DNA of 64,000 nt from Siphonodentalium dalli (Eukaryota > Mollusca > Scaphopoda > Gadilida > Siphonodentaliidae): positions 132,709,917 to 132,773,916 of the forward strand of contig CP136066.1 of assembly GCA_032622095.1 (NCBI GenBank). The letters run 5' to 3'. Below, in pieces: positions 12,749 through 24,717 of this stretch (its first letter is position 1; each line of letters opens with the position of its first letter). Below the pieces are notes generated by a model, which saw only the letters and a list, made by a program, of their open reading frames with translations, ran no database searches and was not told the DNA's origin. A program made the position numbers and the translations under genes.

Positions 12749-13220
12749 ATTAGGCATATATACAATATATTGCAGCTTTAATGTAGTGATAGCAAAAAGT
12801 ATGTTTATAGGTAACGGTTGTGTAGTTGACTATATGTGATATTTTGGTATGCGTGTATACTTTGCACTTGGTGAGAAAGGATGTGAAAACAATTTAAAAA
12901 TCGGACGTGCCAACTAAAGTTCAAGTTCAAATATTTAATACCAAACGTCACTTATGATATGTTTTCACAAAGGGCACATACCTTCCAATTGGTTGAACTG
13001 TTCATCGCCAACCATGCAACGGCCATTGCATTGACCAATAACCACAAACCCATTGCCAAAACAAGTGACAAACGCCTTGACTATTGACACGTTATTATGT
13101 TGACGTGCTGCCAGTTTGCGCAAATACACTAAACCGTCGGTTTCTCGGTTCTCTTATACGACATTTGAATTGTTTTCGGCTGGCATGTATATTTTCTTTG
13201 TTATTTGATATAGAGGTATG
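12749..13220. other. Unique DNA, nothing recognised
   Basis: No gene, repeat unit or hairpin was recognised in this stretch. Confidence 0.5.
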
Positions 13221-13550
13221 AATAGTGCATGAAATAACATGCAGATTAATAAGACCAAAAGCTCTCGATATTCGTTACATGGTTCAAGTACGCAAATGTC
13301 GAGTACGTTTCTAATGACATTTAGTCCATACTAGTACGCAAATACCTGTTCTAATTTCATTTCAAATAGTGGACTAAATAGTGCATGAAATAGCATGCAG
13401 AATAATAATCAGCCCAAAGTTGTCGATCTTCGTTACATGGTTCAAGTACGCAAACACCGAGTACGTTTCTAATCACGTTTAGTACATCCAATTACGCGAA
13501 TACCGAGTACGGTTTAATCACGTTTAATCCATCGCATCCTACGACAGAGT
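13221..13550 (+). repeat. Two-unit tandem repeat, 156-bp period
   Basis: AATAGTGCATGAAATA is followed by CATGCAG, TTCGTTACATGGTTCAAG and CGAGTACGTTTCTAAT at 13,221 and again at 13,377. GTACGCAAA/GAGTACG words also recur near 14,790-14,860, so the family is not confined to this pair. Confidence 0.8.
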
Positions 13551-13628
13551 AAGCTATACTATACTTGGCAACATACAACATAAGAGGGCTAAATGATTAT
13601 CTAAGAATGGCCCCAGTTGCTGCACTCG

Positions 13629-14170
13629 TTATATTAACTTTGAAAATATGGCCTCTCATGAGAGTTAATTAAAATACATGTATAGTTCCATGAGGGTTAA
13701 GGAAAATATGGTCACATCCAGAGAGGGTTAATTAAAATATGGTCCGATGAGGATTAATTAAAATAAGGTCACATTATGGTTAAATAAAATATGGCCCCAT
13801 GATGGTTAATTAAAATGTGGTCCAATGAGGGTTAATACATAAATATGGTCCCTTGGTTGTTAACTAGAATTGTACCTTGATTGTTAATTAAAATATGGTC
13901 CCATAACAGATCAGGGTTAATTAAAACATGGTGCCACGAGGGTTAATACAAATATGGATCCATGGGGGTCACTTGAAATATTGTCCCATGAAGGTCAATT
14001 AAAATATGGTAACAGAGTTAATTAAAGTTAAAATATCATCATCACTGTTTATTAAACTACGGTCCCATGGGGGGGGGGGGGAGGTAAATAAACTATAGTC
14101 ACATGAGGGTCAATTAAAATATGGTCCAATGAGAATACATTAAAACATGGTCCCAGGAGGGGGTCATTTC
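13629..14170 (+). repeat. Minisatellite of about 26 bp, roughly 20 units
   Basis: Diverged copies of AAAATATGGTCCC and ATGAGGGTTAATT alternate throughout, with unit length varying around 24-30 bp. A run of about 12 G near 14,069 interrupts one unit. Short indels make every unit different, which suggests an old array. Confidence 0.9.
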
Positions 14171-15203
14171 TGAACATTCTTCAATTCATATACATTCTGG
14201 TATATGTTCCGTACACAAAAATAAAAATGATGTTTAGAATAAGGCTGCATTGTATGTTAAACAACCAATATGAAGGGTTAATGCTTGAACTGTTCTAAAT
14301 AACATCTGTCATAGCTCAGATATATTCTGCATACACAGAAATGAAAAAAAGTTTAGAGACCAAGACTAAAGTTCACTAAAAGTCGATCAATATTTACAAA
14401 CAGCACGGAGTAACGTGGTAATTGGTTAATAATTACCATCCCAATTAATTTAGAATATAAAATGCCGCGTATAACTAAATGAAAAAGTTCACTAAACAAT
14501 GTTAAATAACATGTTAAACACCGATATAAACAAACGGCTCAAAGGGTTCATGTGCGAATTAAATTTCTTATACCAACCTCCATTCCCCATGCAATATAAT
14601 AGTAGATAGCATTCCATTTTATGTCACGTGGAAATAAATGAGGATGTTCAAATACGAATGCAACAAAGCAGGTTAAAGAACAATAAGGCTTAACGCGCGA
14701 ATTCCCGTTCCAATTGCTAGGCGCGAACTTTTTAGCATGCGGCTGACAAGCCATGGTTCAATGAATCATGTCGAGACGCCGCCGAATAACCGCAAAGTAC
14801 GAAAATACCCAAATACCTTCTAATCATATAGTTCGAGTACGAAAATATTCAAGTACCTTTTTAATCATATTTCGCCCAAAGCTGCATTGACTGTAAAAGA
14901 CGCCTTCACAGAAAACACCCCACGAGGATGTAACAACTTTCTAACCTTACGTATTTTGCGAATGCGCTGCATGAAGGGTCATTGCTAGGCACCCAGATGT
15001 CATCGAAAATGTATATAAGACAGTTAACTAATCGACGCAAGACAATAACATCCAAAGTTGCAAAGTATACTAACATTTATAGGTATTAGGTACACAGTAT
15101 TATTAGAACTAGATCTAATTTTCATTACTTGGTCTAGTTATAATTAGACTGATAGGTACATACTAGTTAACTTGCATCTGCAAGATACTATATTGAAGGT
15201 GGA
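14171..15203. other. No gene; a weak two-copy repeat at its start
   Basis: Around 14,188-14,290 and 14,318-14,400 there are two diverged copies of a block with 'ATATTCTG...ACACA.AAAT.AAAA...GTTTAGA'. The rest is unique, with no coding signal. Confidence 0.45.
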
Positions 15204-15328
15204 AGTTAGTATAACAAATAAAACACCACCGCATAAGATCCAAGTTAGTATAACAAATAAAACACCACCGCATAAGATCCAAGTTAGTATAACAAATAAA
15301 ACACCACCGCATTAGATCCAAGTTAGTC
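15204..15328 (+). repeat. 39-bp tandem repeat, three near-exact units
   Basis: GTTAGTATAACAAATAAAAC begins at 15,205, 15,244 and 15,283, with a partial fourth unit at 15,322. The only clear internal change is CATAAG to CATTAG in the third unit, so the expansion is recent. Confidence 0.95.
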
Positions 15329-15365
15329 TGATATTTTTATTTACTGTTTTACAAAAAATATCAGA
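15327..15365. repeat. Short hairpin directly after the 39-bp array
   Basis: TCTGATATTTTT pairs with AAAAATATCAGA across a loop of about 15 bases. It begins inside the last partial tandem unit. Confidence 0.7.
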
Positions 15366-15366
15366 T

Positions 15367-17164
15367 ACAAACTTTGCATCCAACGGAAGTTAAAAAAAAC
15401 AAAACAATACCCAGCCCATACAGCCAATCCAGTATAATTGATTCAGCATATTTGACTGTGTACACACTGGTGTACACAATTTTATCAGACACACATTTTG
15501 ATGATGAAAATAGCGCTAATATTATACGTATAACGTATAGATTTTCTCCTGTCAAGATTTGTATCATTGAGTTTCCGATTATGGTATTTGGATTAGAGAA
15601 TGAAAGACAGCGTGGCGATAGTATGTCTATTGAGTGGACTTTCCAACAACAAACTGAAACAATTTAGTTATCAATAATTTACAGTATATTAACGGGTGGT
15701 TGAATTTCTATTTAATGTATATTAACTTTAATATTTAAACGATACGATTGGGAGCTCGAACTAATAATTTGCACTGTCAGTATATATAATCGGCGCGAAT
15801 GATTGCCCCCAAGGCCTGTTGTGTTTATCGCATAAAATTTAGGTCACTATAATGGTGTTTGTAGATGATTAGAATTCATTTGGCCAAATAGCACTTTCAG
15901 GTAATCATTTCTACATAGTGGCGCAATAGCACCCGGGTTCAGATGGGACAACTGCCTTTTCCTGTCCTTACCAAAGAGAGGATGACAATACATGCCTCAT
16001 ATCAGCTAAAACAGAATCATGTCTTATTTTGTTCTAAGAGAAAATTGTATCCATTCTTGCAGCTTAAGAAGGGTTCGTGAATTTTCAAAAAAATCTCAAT
16101 TTCAAACTATAATTTGAAGGAAAATATCATTATGTGGAAAAAAGTGGTTTAAAATGAAGACTTTTTTTTATAAAGTTATTTGAGAGTTTGACAGGAAATA
16201 TTTGCAAAAAAAAAGATGTTTAACAATTACTCTTTTTTAGGTTGGTAGATAGAGAGTTGGACAGGAACTCTCTGCAACACACACCGTATTATCTAGCTCA
16301 TGAACCCAACTAGTGAATGCGCTCGGTCTACTATCTGAAATCACAACTGTCTGCGAGAAAATAAATCAATTTTATTCATTGAATATATTTCAGTTGCAAT
16401 TGCAGATCTATTATTTTGGAGGAAAAATCACCATAAAACAACATAATGTCTGAAATGATGAATCAGTATTGAGCATTTATTTCTGCCATATTATTGAAAC
16501 TTGGTTGAGTAATATTTGTTGTTTATTTTGTGTTGGTCCTTCACACGATTACAAAATAGTTCTGTAAAGTTTTTTTTATCGGTGTGTGTATGCATTGCTA
16601 TATGTATGGGAGGGGTATATTCTATCGAAATTTGTCTTCGCCAACCTGGAATTGTACATCGTGATAGAGTTGCATGCATCTACAGATAACACGTGTGTTT
16701 ACTAGACATAAGCAATGTATGAATAAGAATGATCGAGTATTATAACCATAAAAAAACAGCACCCACGACCATTCATCTAATCACGTGCGAACGACCGCGT
16801 GTTACGGGAAACTGAGAATTGAATTGTGTAACCTGTTAAGACTGAAATGAAAACACGTCATTAGACGAGCAGCGCTAAAACTCACATCCTCCTTGAAACT
16901 TCTGGCTATGTTTTACTCCATTGTTATAAAGTGTGGGCCCACCGATTGATACGTGTGTAAAGCAATACGTATATGAAGACAAACTGACTGTATAAATATT
17001 TGAAGACGAAACTTATACCGGCAGATTATATTTATAATTTAGGAAGATATAGTCATGTTTTCATTAATTTTGTCACATTGTTTACTGTATAATAATGTAT
17101 TGAAAGCATTCTAAAAGGTATAGCGACTTTTTGACTTGATTGAATGGACATTGAAAGCTATCAC
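15367..17164. other. Unique DNA, nothing recognised
   Basis: Frames are short and lack domains. A loosely repeated phrase (GAGAGTTTGACAGGAA near 16,181 and GAGAGTTGGACAGGAA near 16,252) is the only local repetition seen. Confidence 0.5.
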
Positions 17165-17480
17165 CATACATACACATGGTTCCGCCTTTACATGGAGTCG
17201 TATGTGATTATATGGAGTGGTTTCACAATTATACGAGGTTGGGTTTAGATATTATACGAAATTATATTATATGGGGTCGTATCTCCATTATACGAAGTGG
17301 TTTTGTCATTATATGAGGTATTGTTGCTATGATATTATGTGGTTTCGCCTTTTACGATATGTTAGTTATATGCTCTGGTTTTGTATTTATATGGAGTGGT
17401 AGTGTAATTGTATTAGGTGGTTTCTCCTTTATATGAAGTGGTTTACTATATGAATCTATTATATGCGGTAGTGTTATTTT
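17165..17480 (-). repeat. 21-bp satellite, short block in opposite orientation
   Basis: Phrases such as TATATGGAGTGGTTT and ATTATACGAAGTGGTTTT are the reverse complement of the units in the array at 18,780-19,790. Units here are more diverged, and about 1.3 kb separates the two blocks. Confidence 0.85.
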
Positions 17481-17492
17481 ATACCTGATTAT

Positions 17493-17830
17493 AGCAAATT
17501 AAATGCTAGAATGATGTCGAGAATATATTGGTATATCAATTTGTGCAGAAATATCGCCACGGGTCGGCGAAACACGAATGTATTGAGTGATTTTCATGTT
17601 TACATTTTCGTTCTGCGTTTTACCGCGGCTGTCCCATCGACAGGTAAGCTGTCCTATCGACAAAACAAGTTGTTTTAAACTTGATTATTGTGAATAACAT
17701 GCTAAAATGGTGTCGAGAATATATTAATCTAACATTTCATGCAAAAATATCGCCGTGATATTGATTTTGGAGTGATTTTTATGTTGACATTTTCGTTCTG
17801 TGTTTTACCAAATTGCCTATTTTCGATGTG
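17493..17830 (+). repeat. Two-unit tandem repeat, 196-bp period
   Basis: ATGCTAGAATGATGTCGAGA at 17,503 returns as ATGCTAAAATGGTGTCGAGA at 17,699. Each is followed by GCAAAAATATCGCC-like, GAGTGATTTT and CATTTTCGTTCTG blocks. It lies directly between the two satellite blocks. Confidence 0.8.
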
Positions 17831-18779
17831 TCTATTTTTAGTTGATATTTCGCGATTTGTGTTGTCGAATATGGTTATTAAAACTTTGTTTCCTGTACAC
17901 CATGTTAATACCAACTATTTAAAACCATTGTGGTGATGTTACATGCTATTTATTATTGATAAACATCTGGTTTTGTCTCACCCCATCTTCCGCGTTTACT
18001 AATACCGTCACATGCAATCCCATCGTCCCATTCTGCGTTTTAGTAACTCCCGTCGATCGCCTACGCTCATATATTAGCTCCAGGAGGCAAATGCTTTGAA
18101 TTACTATATTCAAACATCTTGGCAGTACCAAGAAGGATATTGTAATGTTGGGCCGACACGAGGGACAACGCAGATTGTCAAACAGCATTTAGTAGTTAAC
18201 TAGAGTGGAAATAATAATAATAATACATGTCGTGGTTTAATAATCAGGGTCCTTTACAAGTCACTAGATATATACTCATGAACACTAGCCGTGTAATATC
18301 CAAAATATATAATGGCATTAACTCCACATGAGGACACTACTTAACATAGCCCATAGCGGAGGTCTGTGCACCCTTTTAACCTACCGACACCAACTAAATG
18401 ACCTTAGTAGTCGTATCTGTAAAGCCCATCATGCAACGTGCTCTGGTGTATGCCAGAATGCCCCCACCCTATTGCACAAAATGCTACCAAAATCAACCTC
18501 GTTTTCGCGGCAAACGACCGGTTTCAGGAATTGGAAACCGTCTAAATAGTGATCGAAAATGAAATCGTTTTAATCAAATATTGGATTAATATCTTGAAAA
18601 CATAATATAACTTCTAACATAAACAATAAAACTTTATATTTTTCTGCTATCAGTAAGTTGTGATAACACCATGATGTCCATAGCTAAGTGTAGCGCAGTC
18701 CGTTTGGTAAGATTTTTCCTTCCGCTAGTTTGAACCAACATACCATATCATGAAGAAATAGTACCGTATATTTGCGAAA
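17831..18779. other. No gene recognised between satellite blocks
   Basis: There are scattered phrases from the neighbouring 196-bp unit (for example CATTCTGCGTTTTAGTAA near 18,030) and otherwise unique DNA. Confidence 0.45.
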
Positions 18780-19790
18780 CGGTCTAATATAATGATGAAA
18801 CCACCGCATATAATGGCGAAATATCGCCATGGGACGGCTCCATATAATTACAGGACCACTCCATATAACGACAAAACCACCTAATAGAATGGCGACACGA
18901 CCGCATGTAACGGACGGTCACACGACCTCATATAATGGGGAAACCACTTTATATAAAGGCGAAACGTCCTAATATAATTACAAAAACCACTCCGTATAAT
19001 TACAAAACCACTCCATATAACGACAAAACCACCTAACATAATGGTGACACGACCTCATATAATGGGGAAACCACTTCATATAAAGACGAAACCACCTAAT
19101 ATAATTACAAAACCATTTCATATAATTACAAAACCACTGCATACAACGACAAAACCACCTAATATAATGATGACACGACGTCGTGCATATATGGTGAAAG
19201 CACTTCATATAATGGTGAAACCACTCTATATAATTTCAAAACCACTCCATATATAACGACGAAGCCACCTAATATAATGCCGACATATCCGCATTTAATA
19301 GTAAACCACTTCATATAAAGGCGAAACTACCTAATATAATGACACATACACTCCATATAACGACGAAGCCACTTAATATAATGGCAACACGACTGCATAT
19401 AATAGTAAACCTCGTCATTTTAAGACGAAACCGCCTAATATAATGACAAATACACTCAATATAACGAACAGATCGTAAAAGCGAAACCACATTAATATCA
19501 CAGCAACAAGACCTCATATAATGACGAAACCACTTCGTATAATGGAGACACGACCCCCATATAATTTCGTATAATAAATAGTCCGCCTCGTATAATTGCG
19601 AAAGCACTCCAAATAATCATAATACGACTCCATATAAAGGTGGAACCACCTCATATATTGGCGACACGACCTCATATAATGACAGATCAACTCCATATAA
19701 TTACGAAACAACTTTGTATAAAGGCGTAGCCACCTAATATTATGACGACACGACTTCATATAATAACGAAATCACATAAGGACGCCTACG
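18780..19790 (+). repeat. 21-bp satellite array, about 48 units, with irregular higher-order blocks
   Basis: The unit is A-(A/C)-ACCAC, two variable bases, then ATATAA, then about six variable bases. Different unit types follow one another in a recurring order: ACACGACCTCATATAATGG, AAACCACTTCATATAAAG, AAACCACCTAATATAATTAC, AAACCACTCCATATAACG. The ACACGAC unit marks the blocks at 18,895, 19,047, 19,173, 19,387, 19,657 and 19,742, with gaps of about 126 bp or other multiples near 21. The array opens aromatic-rich repeat frames on both strands that are not genes. Confidence 0.92.
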
Positions 19791-20310
19791 ACGGGACAAC
19801 ATAAGGCAGCTATGGCGTTCCATACATCACCATATATATGCACACTGATACTAACAGGTGACTTCGTGAAACTACGTGGTCCATGTCGTCGTAACTTCAA
19901 ACGTGTTATAGTTGCCTTACTCTCATAGCAATGTTGTTCGTGATTTCCGGTTCATGAAACGATCCATCCCTTATGGTCCATGCATATGCAGGTAACACGA
20001 TTACATACGCCATCGCTATACAGAGGGTATCGATTTCTCAGCGGATATTTGCCGACAGAACAAGTTTGTCTTAATGTTCGACTGGAACCGGGGTAGCAGG
20101 ACAAATAATACATACAATGTGAAATGGGCCACTCATGGGGATCGATTCTCTAATAAGGACACACAGATCCATCCACCTATAATCTCACGTTAGAGCACAA
20201 TCCCATGCATTGTCACAATATTTCCCAGATATTTGGTAAAGAACACTAATTCCCAATGCTGGCAAAGGAATAGTTCAGTGATTATCCCATTGTTTGGTGC
20301 ACGCCACTCA

Positions 20311-20320
20311 TATATAAAAG
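20311..20320 (+). promoter_or_regulatory. TATA-box-like sequence
   Basis: TATATAAAAG is a strong match to a metazoan TATA box. About 85 bases downstream is GTGAGT (20,405), the left border of an intron-like repeat, with no usable ATG between. If real, it would drive a non-coding first exon. AT-rich DNA makes chance matches common. Confidence 0.2.
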
Positions 20321-20404
20321 ACAAATCGCACGGGCGCTTCAAAGTTGCTTCAAGTACCAGAGGCCATTTCTTTCTTTCACTGTCCTTCAATTTGAACATT
20401 AAAT

Positions 20405-21264
20405 GTGAGTAACCCCTGCGCGCTTGCCTTGAGGGCTGATTGAAATGCTACGATGAGGAGTCATTTAAGCATACCGATGCTGGTAAATAAATTAAGAAAT
20501 TGCCATTAAATAAATAAACAAAGGTTAAACAAACATATTTCTTTCAAAAAGGTGGTAAGTGTTTTCTCCTGTTTTGAGCCTAATTGACAGTATAAACTAT
20601 CTGCACAATACAGAAGTTACTCTTCATTGTAGATCCATAACTCCATGCACAATGCTTTGAAGCCACTGGCAATCCGAGCCAAAACACTATCCAACACTTT
20701 AAACACCTTGTAAAAAGTAATAAGTTGTTATATTATGGAGATAATTAGTTATTCGACATCTCTCTTAAACCTAGCTATTCGACGTCCGAAACGTTTAAAA
20801 TAAAAACTTCTTTAAAGAGAAACTAGTATATATGCGCCCCAAAATGTAATTAATGGGGCATTCGCCATGAAAACTGAGATGTCCACTAGTAATGTGCTCA
20901 CATCGTATTGAGGGGGAACTCTATCGTGTGTTATAGTAATGTGCTCACATCGTATTGAGGGGGAACCATCGTGGGAAATGTGGGAGATAGAAAAAAAGAG
21001 AACATTTAGATACTGAATTAACCAAGTTTGGCTCTCACTAGCTTATATATAAGATTATGCGCTTATCACTTTTTTGTTGAGTGGTTCAGCCAGTTCTCCT
21101 TCCAACTTGGTCGCCTTCTTGTATATTCGCGCAATTTCTGTGTTGCGGCGACTATATGCAAGAGGAAGACATATCAAGCTGTTGGGTGGAGCTGGTTGAT
21201 AAACATTAATTCCATAAGAAGTTGTGGTTTTGAGTGTGGATATCCAAACTTATTCTCGCTTCAG
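20405..21264 (+). repeat. Intron-like dispersed repeat, copy A (GTGAGT ... TTCAG)
   Basis: The segment begins GTGAGTAACC and ends TATTCTCGCTTCAG, the shape of a spliceosomal intron. It is repeated in inverted orientation at 54,059-54,881 with roughly 90% similarity by eye (for example GAGGGCTGATTGAAATGCTA and ATTTCTTTCAAAAAGGTGG). That copy begins with GTGAGT and ends with CTGCAG in the same relative positions. Similarity continues only about 16 bases past the acceptor (CATAGATTTAG) and hardly at all before the donor. Copy A carries an extra 47-bp tandem duplication at 20,887-20,970 (ATGTGCTCACATCGTATTG twice). Minus-strand frames shared by the copies differ mostly at amino-acid-changing positions, so they are not conserved coding sequence. 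Confidence 0.7.
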
Positions 21265-22149
21265 ACTCATAGATTTAGGTGCCGTTTACACATGGTCGGT
21301 GAGCGATCTAAGCGGCGAACCAGTTAACCGGCGACAGTTACTGCAGAGTGTTTGCGCATCGCCGGCGAAGATACACATATATACGTCTCCTTTACTTGTT
21401 AATAGTTTTCCTTTTAGTTCTCACTAAACTGGAATATGATATTGCTGTACACTTGTAAATATCTAGCCGCTTCCTGCTAGAGGTGTGGTTGGGCAGTATA
21501 GTGAAGTGAAATGTTTGAGAAATGGAAATGCCGACATTATTAATATCCAACTCAAACTTTCAGGTATTGCTATTGGTAATTTTAAAGATATTTAAACAAC
21601 ATTGTTAATTGTTTATTGTTAACCTCCTCAGTTTAGGAGAACATATATACAATTACAAGTATATACATGTTAATTAAATATGCATGCAAATGTTATTCTA
21701 ATCATAATATTAATCACAATATTATATTAGTGTTTACGCCATGTCACACGCATGTGATCGGGTTCTGACATTTTCAAGTTTCAAGTGTTAGTGAGGTCAG
21801 TGATAATCTAATATAGAATTTAGAAATGGGAAGGCATACATATAATTGCCTGACTACCAGTTGAATACCAGTTACCGGAATAGCAATATCACATGCGTGT
21901 GACCGAGCGAAATAAAACTTCCAAATAAAATATTCACTCGACATCAACGTTGAATATTGGAACATGAGAATGTTTGTCATCATATTACCTTATTCAGTGA
22001 AATTGGACAAGGGTTTCAGTCATCGAATTAAGAAAGTAGCATATATCACATGGAAATGGCCTATTTAAGAACTGGAAATAAAAAGTAGAGAATAACAAAG
22101 AAAATAAAGAGTTATTTCCTAGGTCTACTGAAGTTCATAATGTGATTAC
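21265..22149. other. Flank of the intron-like repeat; no gene established
   Basis: Right after the acceptor-like TTCAG the frame reads Leu-Ile-Asp-Leu-Gly-Ala-Val-Tyr. This recalls the 'DLG..Y' core of F5/8-type C and fucolectin domains, but the similarity stops there. It is weak evidence for an exon. The remainder is AT-rich and unique. Confidence 0.25.
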
Positions 22150-22341
22150 CGCAATGTCATTGGTTTTTAAGTAAGTATTTTTGCGTTCCTCTCAATGAGT
22201 CGCTTGTATACATAGCAGAACTGTAGCTGTGGCGTGAATTATTTTGTCAAGCTGGATCGTATAATGCCTTCAACGCATCCTTCGATGGAAACGTCCCTTC
22301 GTCCATAAAGTTGAAAAGATGGTCGATTAGGCCGTATTTGG

Positions 22342-23070
22342 TTAGGAGCTGGAATATTTCGTGAGTGAAGCCTGATGTAGATCTATTGAAGAGACGTTGT
22401 TGGTGAGCCCTAAGAAGAAACAATCAAGTGGAGTTTGGTGATTCATGGGCAGGTGTATGAGGTTGCCAAGGAAGCAGAGTTTTCTTATGTGTATTTGTTG
22501 TTCTATTGGCATTATTCCTAGTAATCCAAGCGATAATCTTGTGCTAGCTCTCTTCGGGAGTGTTTGTATACTTTTTGCAAATGTCCGAAGTGACCTCTCC
22601 ATGATGGGGAGACTTGACGAGTATTCCAGTGGGAACAACTCACAACCAAACAGAGCTTTCGACAACACTACACATTTTAGAATTTCTCGCAGGGATGCCG
22701 GTGTTCGAGAAGAAGTGTTTGCTTTCCGTGCAATGGAGAAAAATGTTTTCCGTAGTTTTGAAGATACAATGTGCCCTTGTGTTCGTCCGTTTGCAAATTT
22801 ATTCTGAACTATGCCAAGATGGATACTTTCTGTATGCTCTGGTATATTGTTTGGCCCTAAACACCAAGATCTACTGGATTTAGAATAGGTGGACTTGGAT
22901 TCATTAAACACAACGATGTTGCTTTTAGTATAAGAAAAACGCCACTTGATGCTATATTTGTAACATATGTCCAAAAGGCTATCTATACCGGATTTAGAAA
23001 GAGATATTAAGCTGATGTCGTCTGCCGTTGTTGGTGCGACACAATAGACGCCGTTTATGGATAGTCCCAT
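22342..23070 (-). pseudogene. LINE reverse transcriptase fragment: catalytic ADD and thumb
   Basis: This 242-codon frame holds the RT palm C motif as Pro-Thr-Thr-Ala-Asp-Asp, where the intact relative at 55,626 has Pro-Thr-Tyr-Ala-Asp-Asp. The tyrosine of YADD is therefore lost. Downstream are the thumb blocks (KSGIDSLLDICYKYS, then IVVFNESKS) and a section matching the connection region. Further coding continues in another frame (EIFQLLTKYG...) below 22,342, so there is at least one frameshift after this piece. A nonfunctional relic. Confidence 0.85.
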
Positions 23071-23387
23071 ATCCGAGTGGTCGTTAGCGATTTTAGAAGC
23101 TCATTGATATACACGAGGTAGCAGAAAGGTGAAAGGACTGCTCCTTGTTGAGTTCCTTGTCCTATACTGAAAGAGTTTGACAGGCAACCGTTAAACCGCA
23201 CTCGGCTCGTGATATTACTATATATACCGCGTAGCATGCGAACGGTCTTTCTAGAGAAGCCAAGGCGCATGAATTTGAACAGGAGGCCATTGTGCCACAA
23301 TTTGTCGAATGCCTTTTTGGAGTCCAAGAAGGCTACAAAAAGTTTAGAGTTGTTGTCTTGTGCATATGAGAGACTCTTGGAGAACAA
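23055..23387 (-). pseudogene. LINE reverse transcriptase fragment: fingers and palm
   Basis: This 110-codon frame carries the first catalytic aspartate motif (FLDSKKAFDKLW) and the QGTQQGAVLSP motif, both diagnostic of non-LTR reverse transcriptases. It overlaps the fragments on either side in different frames, so single-base indels separate them. Confidence 0.85.
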
Positions 23388-23886
23388 AATATGTCATATT
23401 GCATCCAATTCCTGCTTGAAACCCGTTTTGTAATGCACTAGGGAATGTCACACGCAAATGGCTATTCATGAATCGATTGAGGAGAACACATTCGAACACT
23501 TTGTAGATCACAGTGAGTAACGATATGGCTCTATAGCTATCGAAGTGTTGACGGCTTCGGTCTCCCTTGTAAAGAGGAACAATAATTCCCGATTTTAGTG
23601 ACGGAGGAATCCACTCGTATTCAATGAAGGAGTTAAATAACTTGCACATGCACACATACAACAATTCAGAACCGAATAGAATGTGTTCGTTGACTACGTC
23701 ATCACAACCGCTTGCCTTTCTAAATTTTAGTTTACGAACTGTATCTACAACTTCTTGTTTTGTTATCGGATGACCATAATCTTTGAATACGGGATCATCA
23801 TGTTCGTTTTGGGCTATACAAATCTTGAAAATATGCAGCCCATCCAGAGAGAATATCGTTATGGTCGCGACACATGTGACCTCCAA
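23344..23886 (-). pseudogene. LINE reverse transcriptase fragment: N-terminal RT blocks
   Basis: This 180-codon frame contains KASGCDDVVNEH, then PPSLKSGIIVPLYKG, then a DSYRAISLL block. These are RT motifs 0-2 of the non-LTR type, in order. The frame ends just before the FLDxxKAFD motif, which continues in the next frame. Confidence 0.85.
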
Positions 23887-24064
23887 AATCCATCACCGAT
23901 CCTAAACAAAAAGTTGCGCCACAGCGAGGTCTTAAATAACGCCAGAAAAGTTTTTTGTCACCCCTTGCATATGTGTCGAGTTTGCGGTTCTGTTCAAGTT
24001 GAAAGTTATTTACAGCATGTCGATGCGCGCGGCGAAACATGCGTTTCCCCTGTTTGTAGACCAC
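23798..24064 (-). pseudogene. LINE endonuclease-RT linker fragment
   Basis: An 88-codon frame with the KLFWRYL motif typical of the linker upstream of RT in many LINEs, and a 'WAAYFQDLY' segment before the RT domain. It overlaps the RT fragment at 23,886 in another frame. Confidence 0.7.
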
Positions 24065-24138
24065 ATAGGTCTGATAATCAGTATCGCGTGGTTTTCCATC
24101 ATGTGTCCAAGATTGATAGAGCGATTTCAGTTGTTTCT

Positions 24139-24426
24139 TCAGAATGTCAAGTTCCGTGTTCCAGTAGGGTTTGATATGGCGCCTAGTGTTTTTTTTTGGG
24201 TATGGCTGTTAAAGCGGCAGAGTGTAAGACATTCAACAATGTTAGAGTAAAATAAATCAATATGATTTTTGGAAGCAATTCCACTGGCAGCAAGTTCGTT
24301 GAATGTCACAACCAGAAGGTCCCTATACACGACAAGGTTTATCTTGTCCCAAGCATATACTCTTTTCTGTTGTGCATCGAACCACTTGTAATATGCATGT
24401 GAAAGTATGACACACGCGACTGTCAC
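24139..24426 (-). pseudogene. LINE linker fragment, most upstream piece
   Basis: A 95-codon frame with 'WDKINLVVYRDLL', the kind of sequence found after the endonuclease in LINE ORF2. It is assigned by position and collinearity with the next fragment rather than by a diagnostic motif. Confidence 0.5.
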
Positions 24427-24717
24427 ATTGGACTTTCCAAACTACATGGGATCTGGGCCACACATCTTCGACGTGATTTGATTTTGGTATTAAGGGGTCA
24501 CCCGTTATTAAATCACGTGCACGTTAACCACATCCATCGGCATACAGTGTATGCTAATCACGTTGTTTGGCGTGTCTAACGGGCTATTGTGTTCAAACTC
24601 GCCAGTTCTCGGATTGTGCGTCGTGTTCAACACACGCTCAATGGCACATTTTCGGTTAGTCGCATTATGTCGCTATGTGGGATCAATTGTGCTCTAAGTC
24701 GGTCAGAGCACGCGAAT

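Larger units (their letters stand above)
22150..24480 (-). mobile_element. Degenerate non-LTR retrotransposon (LINE), minus strand
   Basis: Read on the minus strand, consecutive broken frames cover the endonuclease-to-RT linker, the reverse transcriptase and part of the region after it. The copy belongs to the same clade as the element at 55,300: both share GxDDxxNEH, the KSGxDxLxxICYxYSxKWRxxY block and the NESKxxxSxxSRxW block. The endonuclease and the C-terminal zinc knuckle were not found, so it is truncated at both ends. The last recognisable coding (a 'FPSKDALKALYDPA' stretch matching 'FPAKSHWTQLIKN' of the other copy) is near 22,250. Confidence 0.85.

Noticed and set aside
17217-19759. 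Trp/Tyr/Phe/Cys-rich frames resembling a repeat protein
   Set aside because: They are translations of the 21-bp satellite, which being a multiple of three keeps frames open on both strands.
20998-21240. Minus-strand frame with KTTTSYG, VYQPAPPNSL and KKATKLEGELAEPLNKK, shared with copy B
   Set aside because: Differences between the copies mostly change amino acids and copy B has a frameshift, so there is no sign of protein-level conservation.
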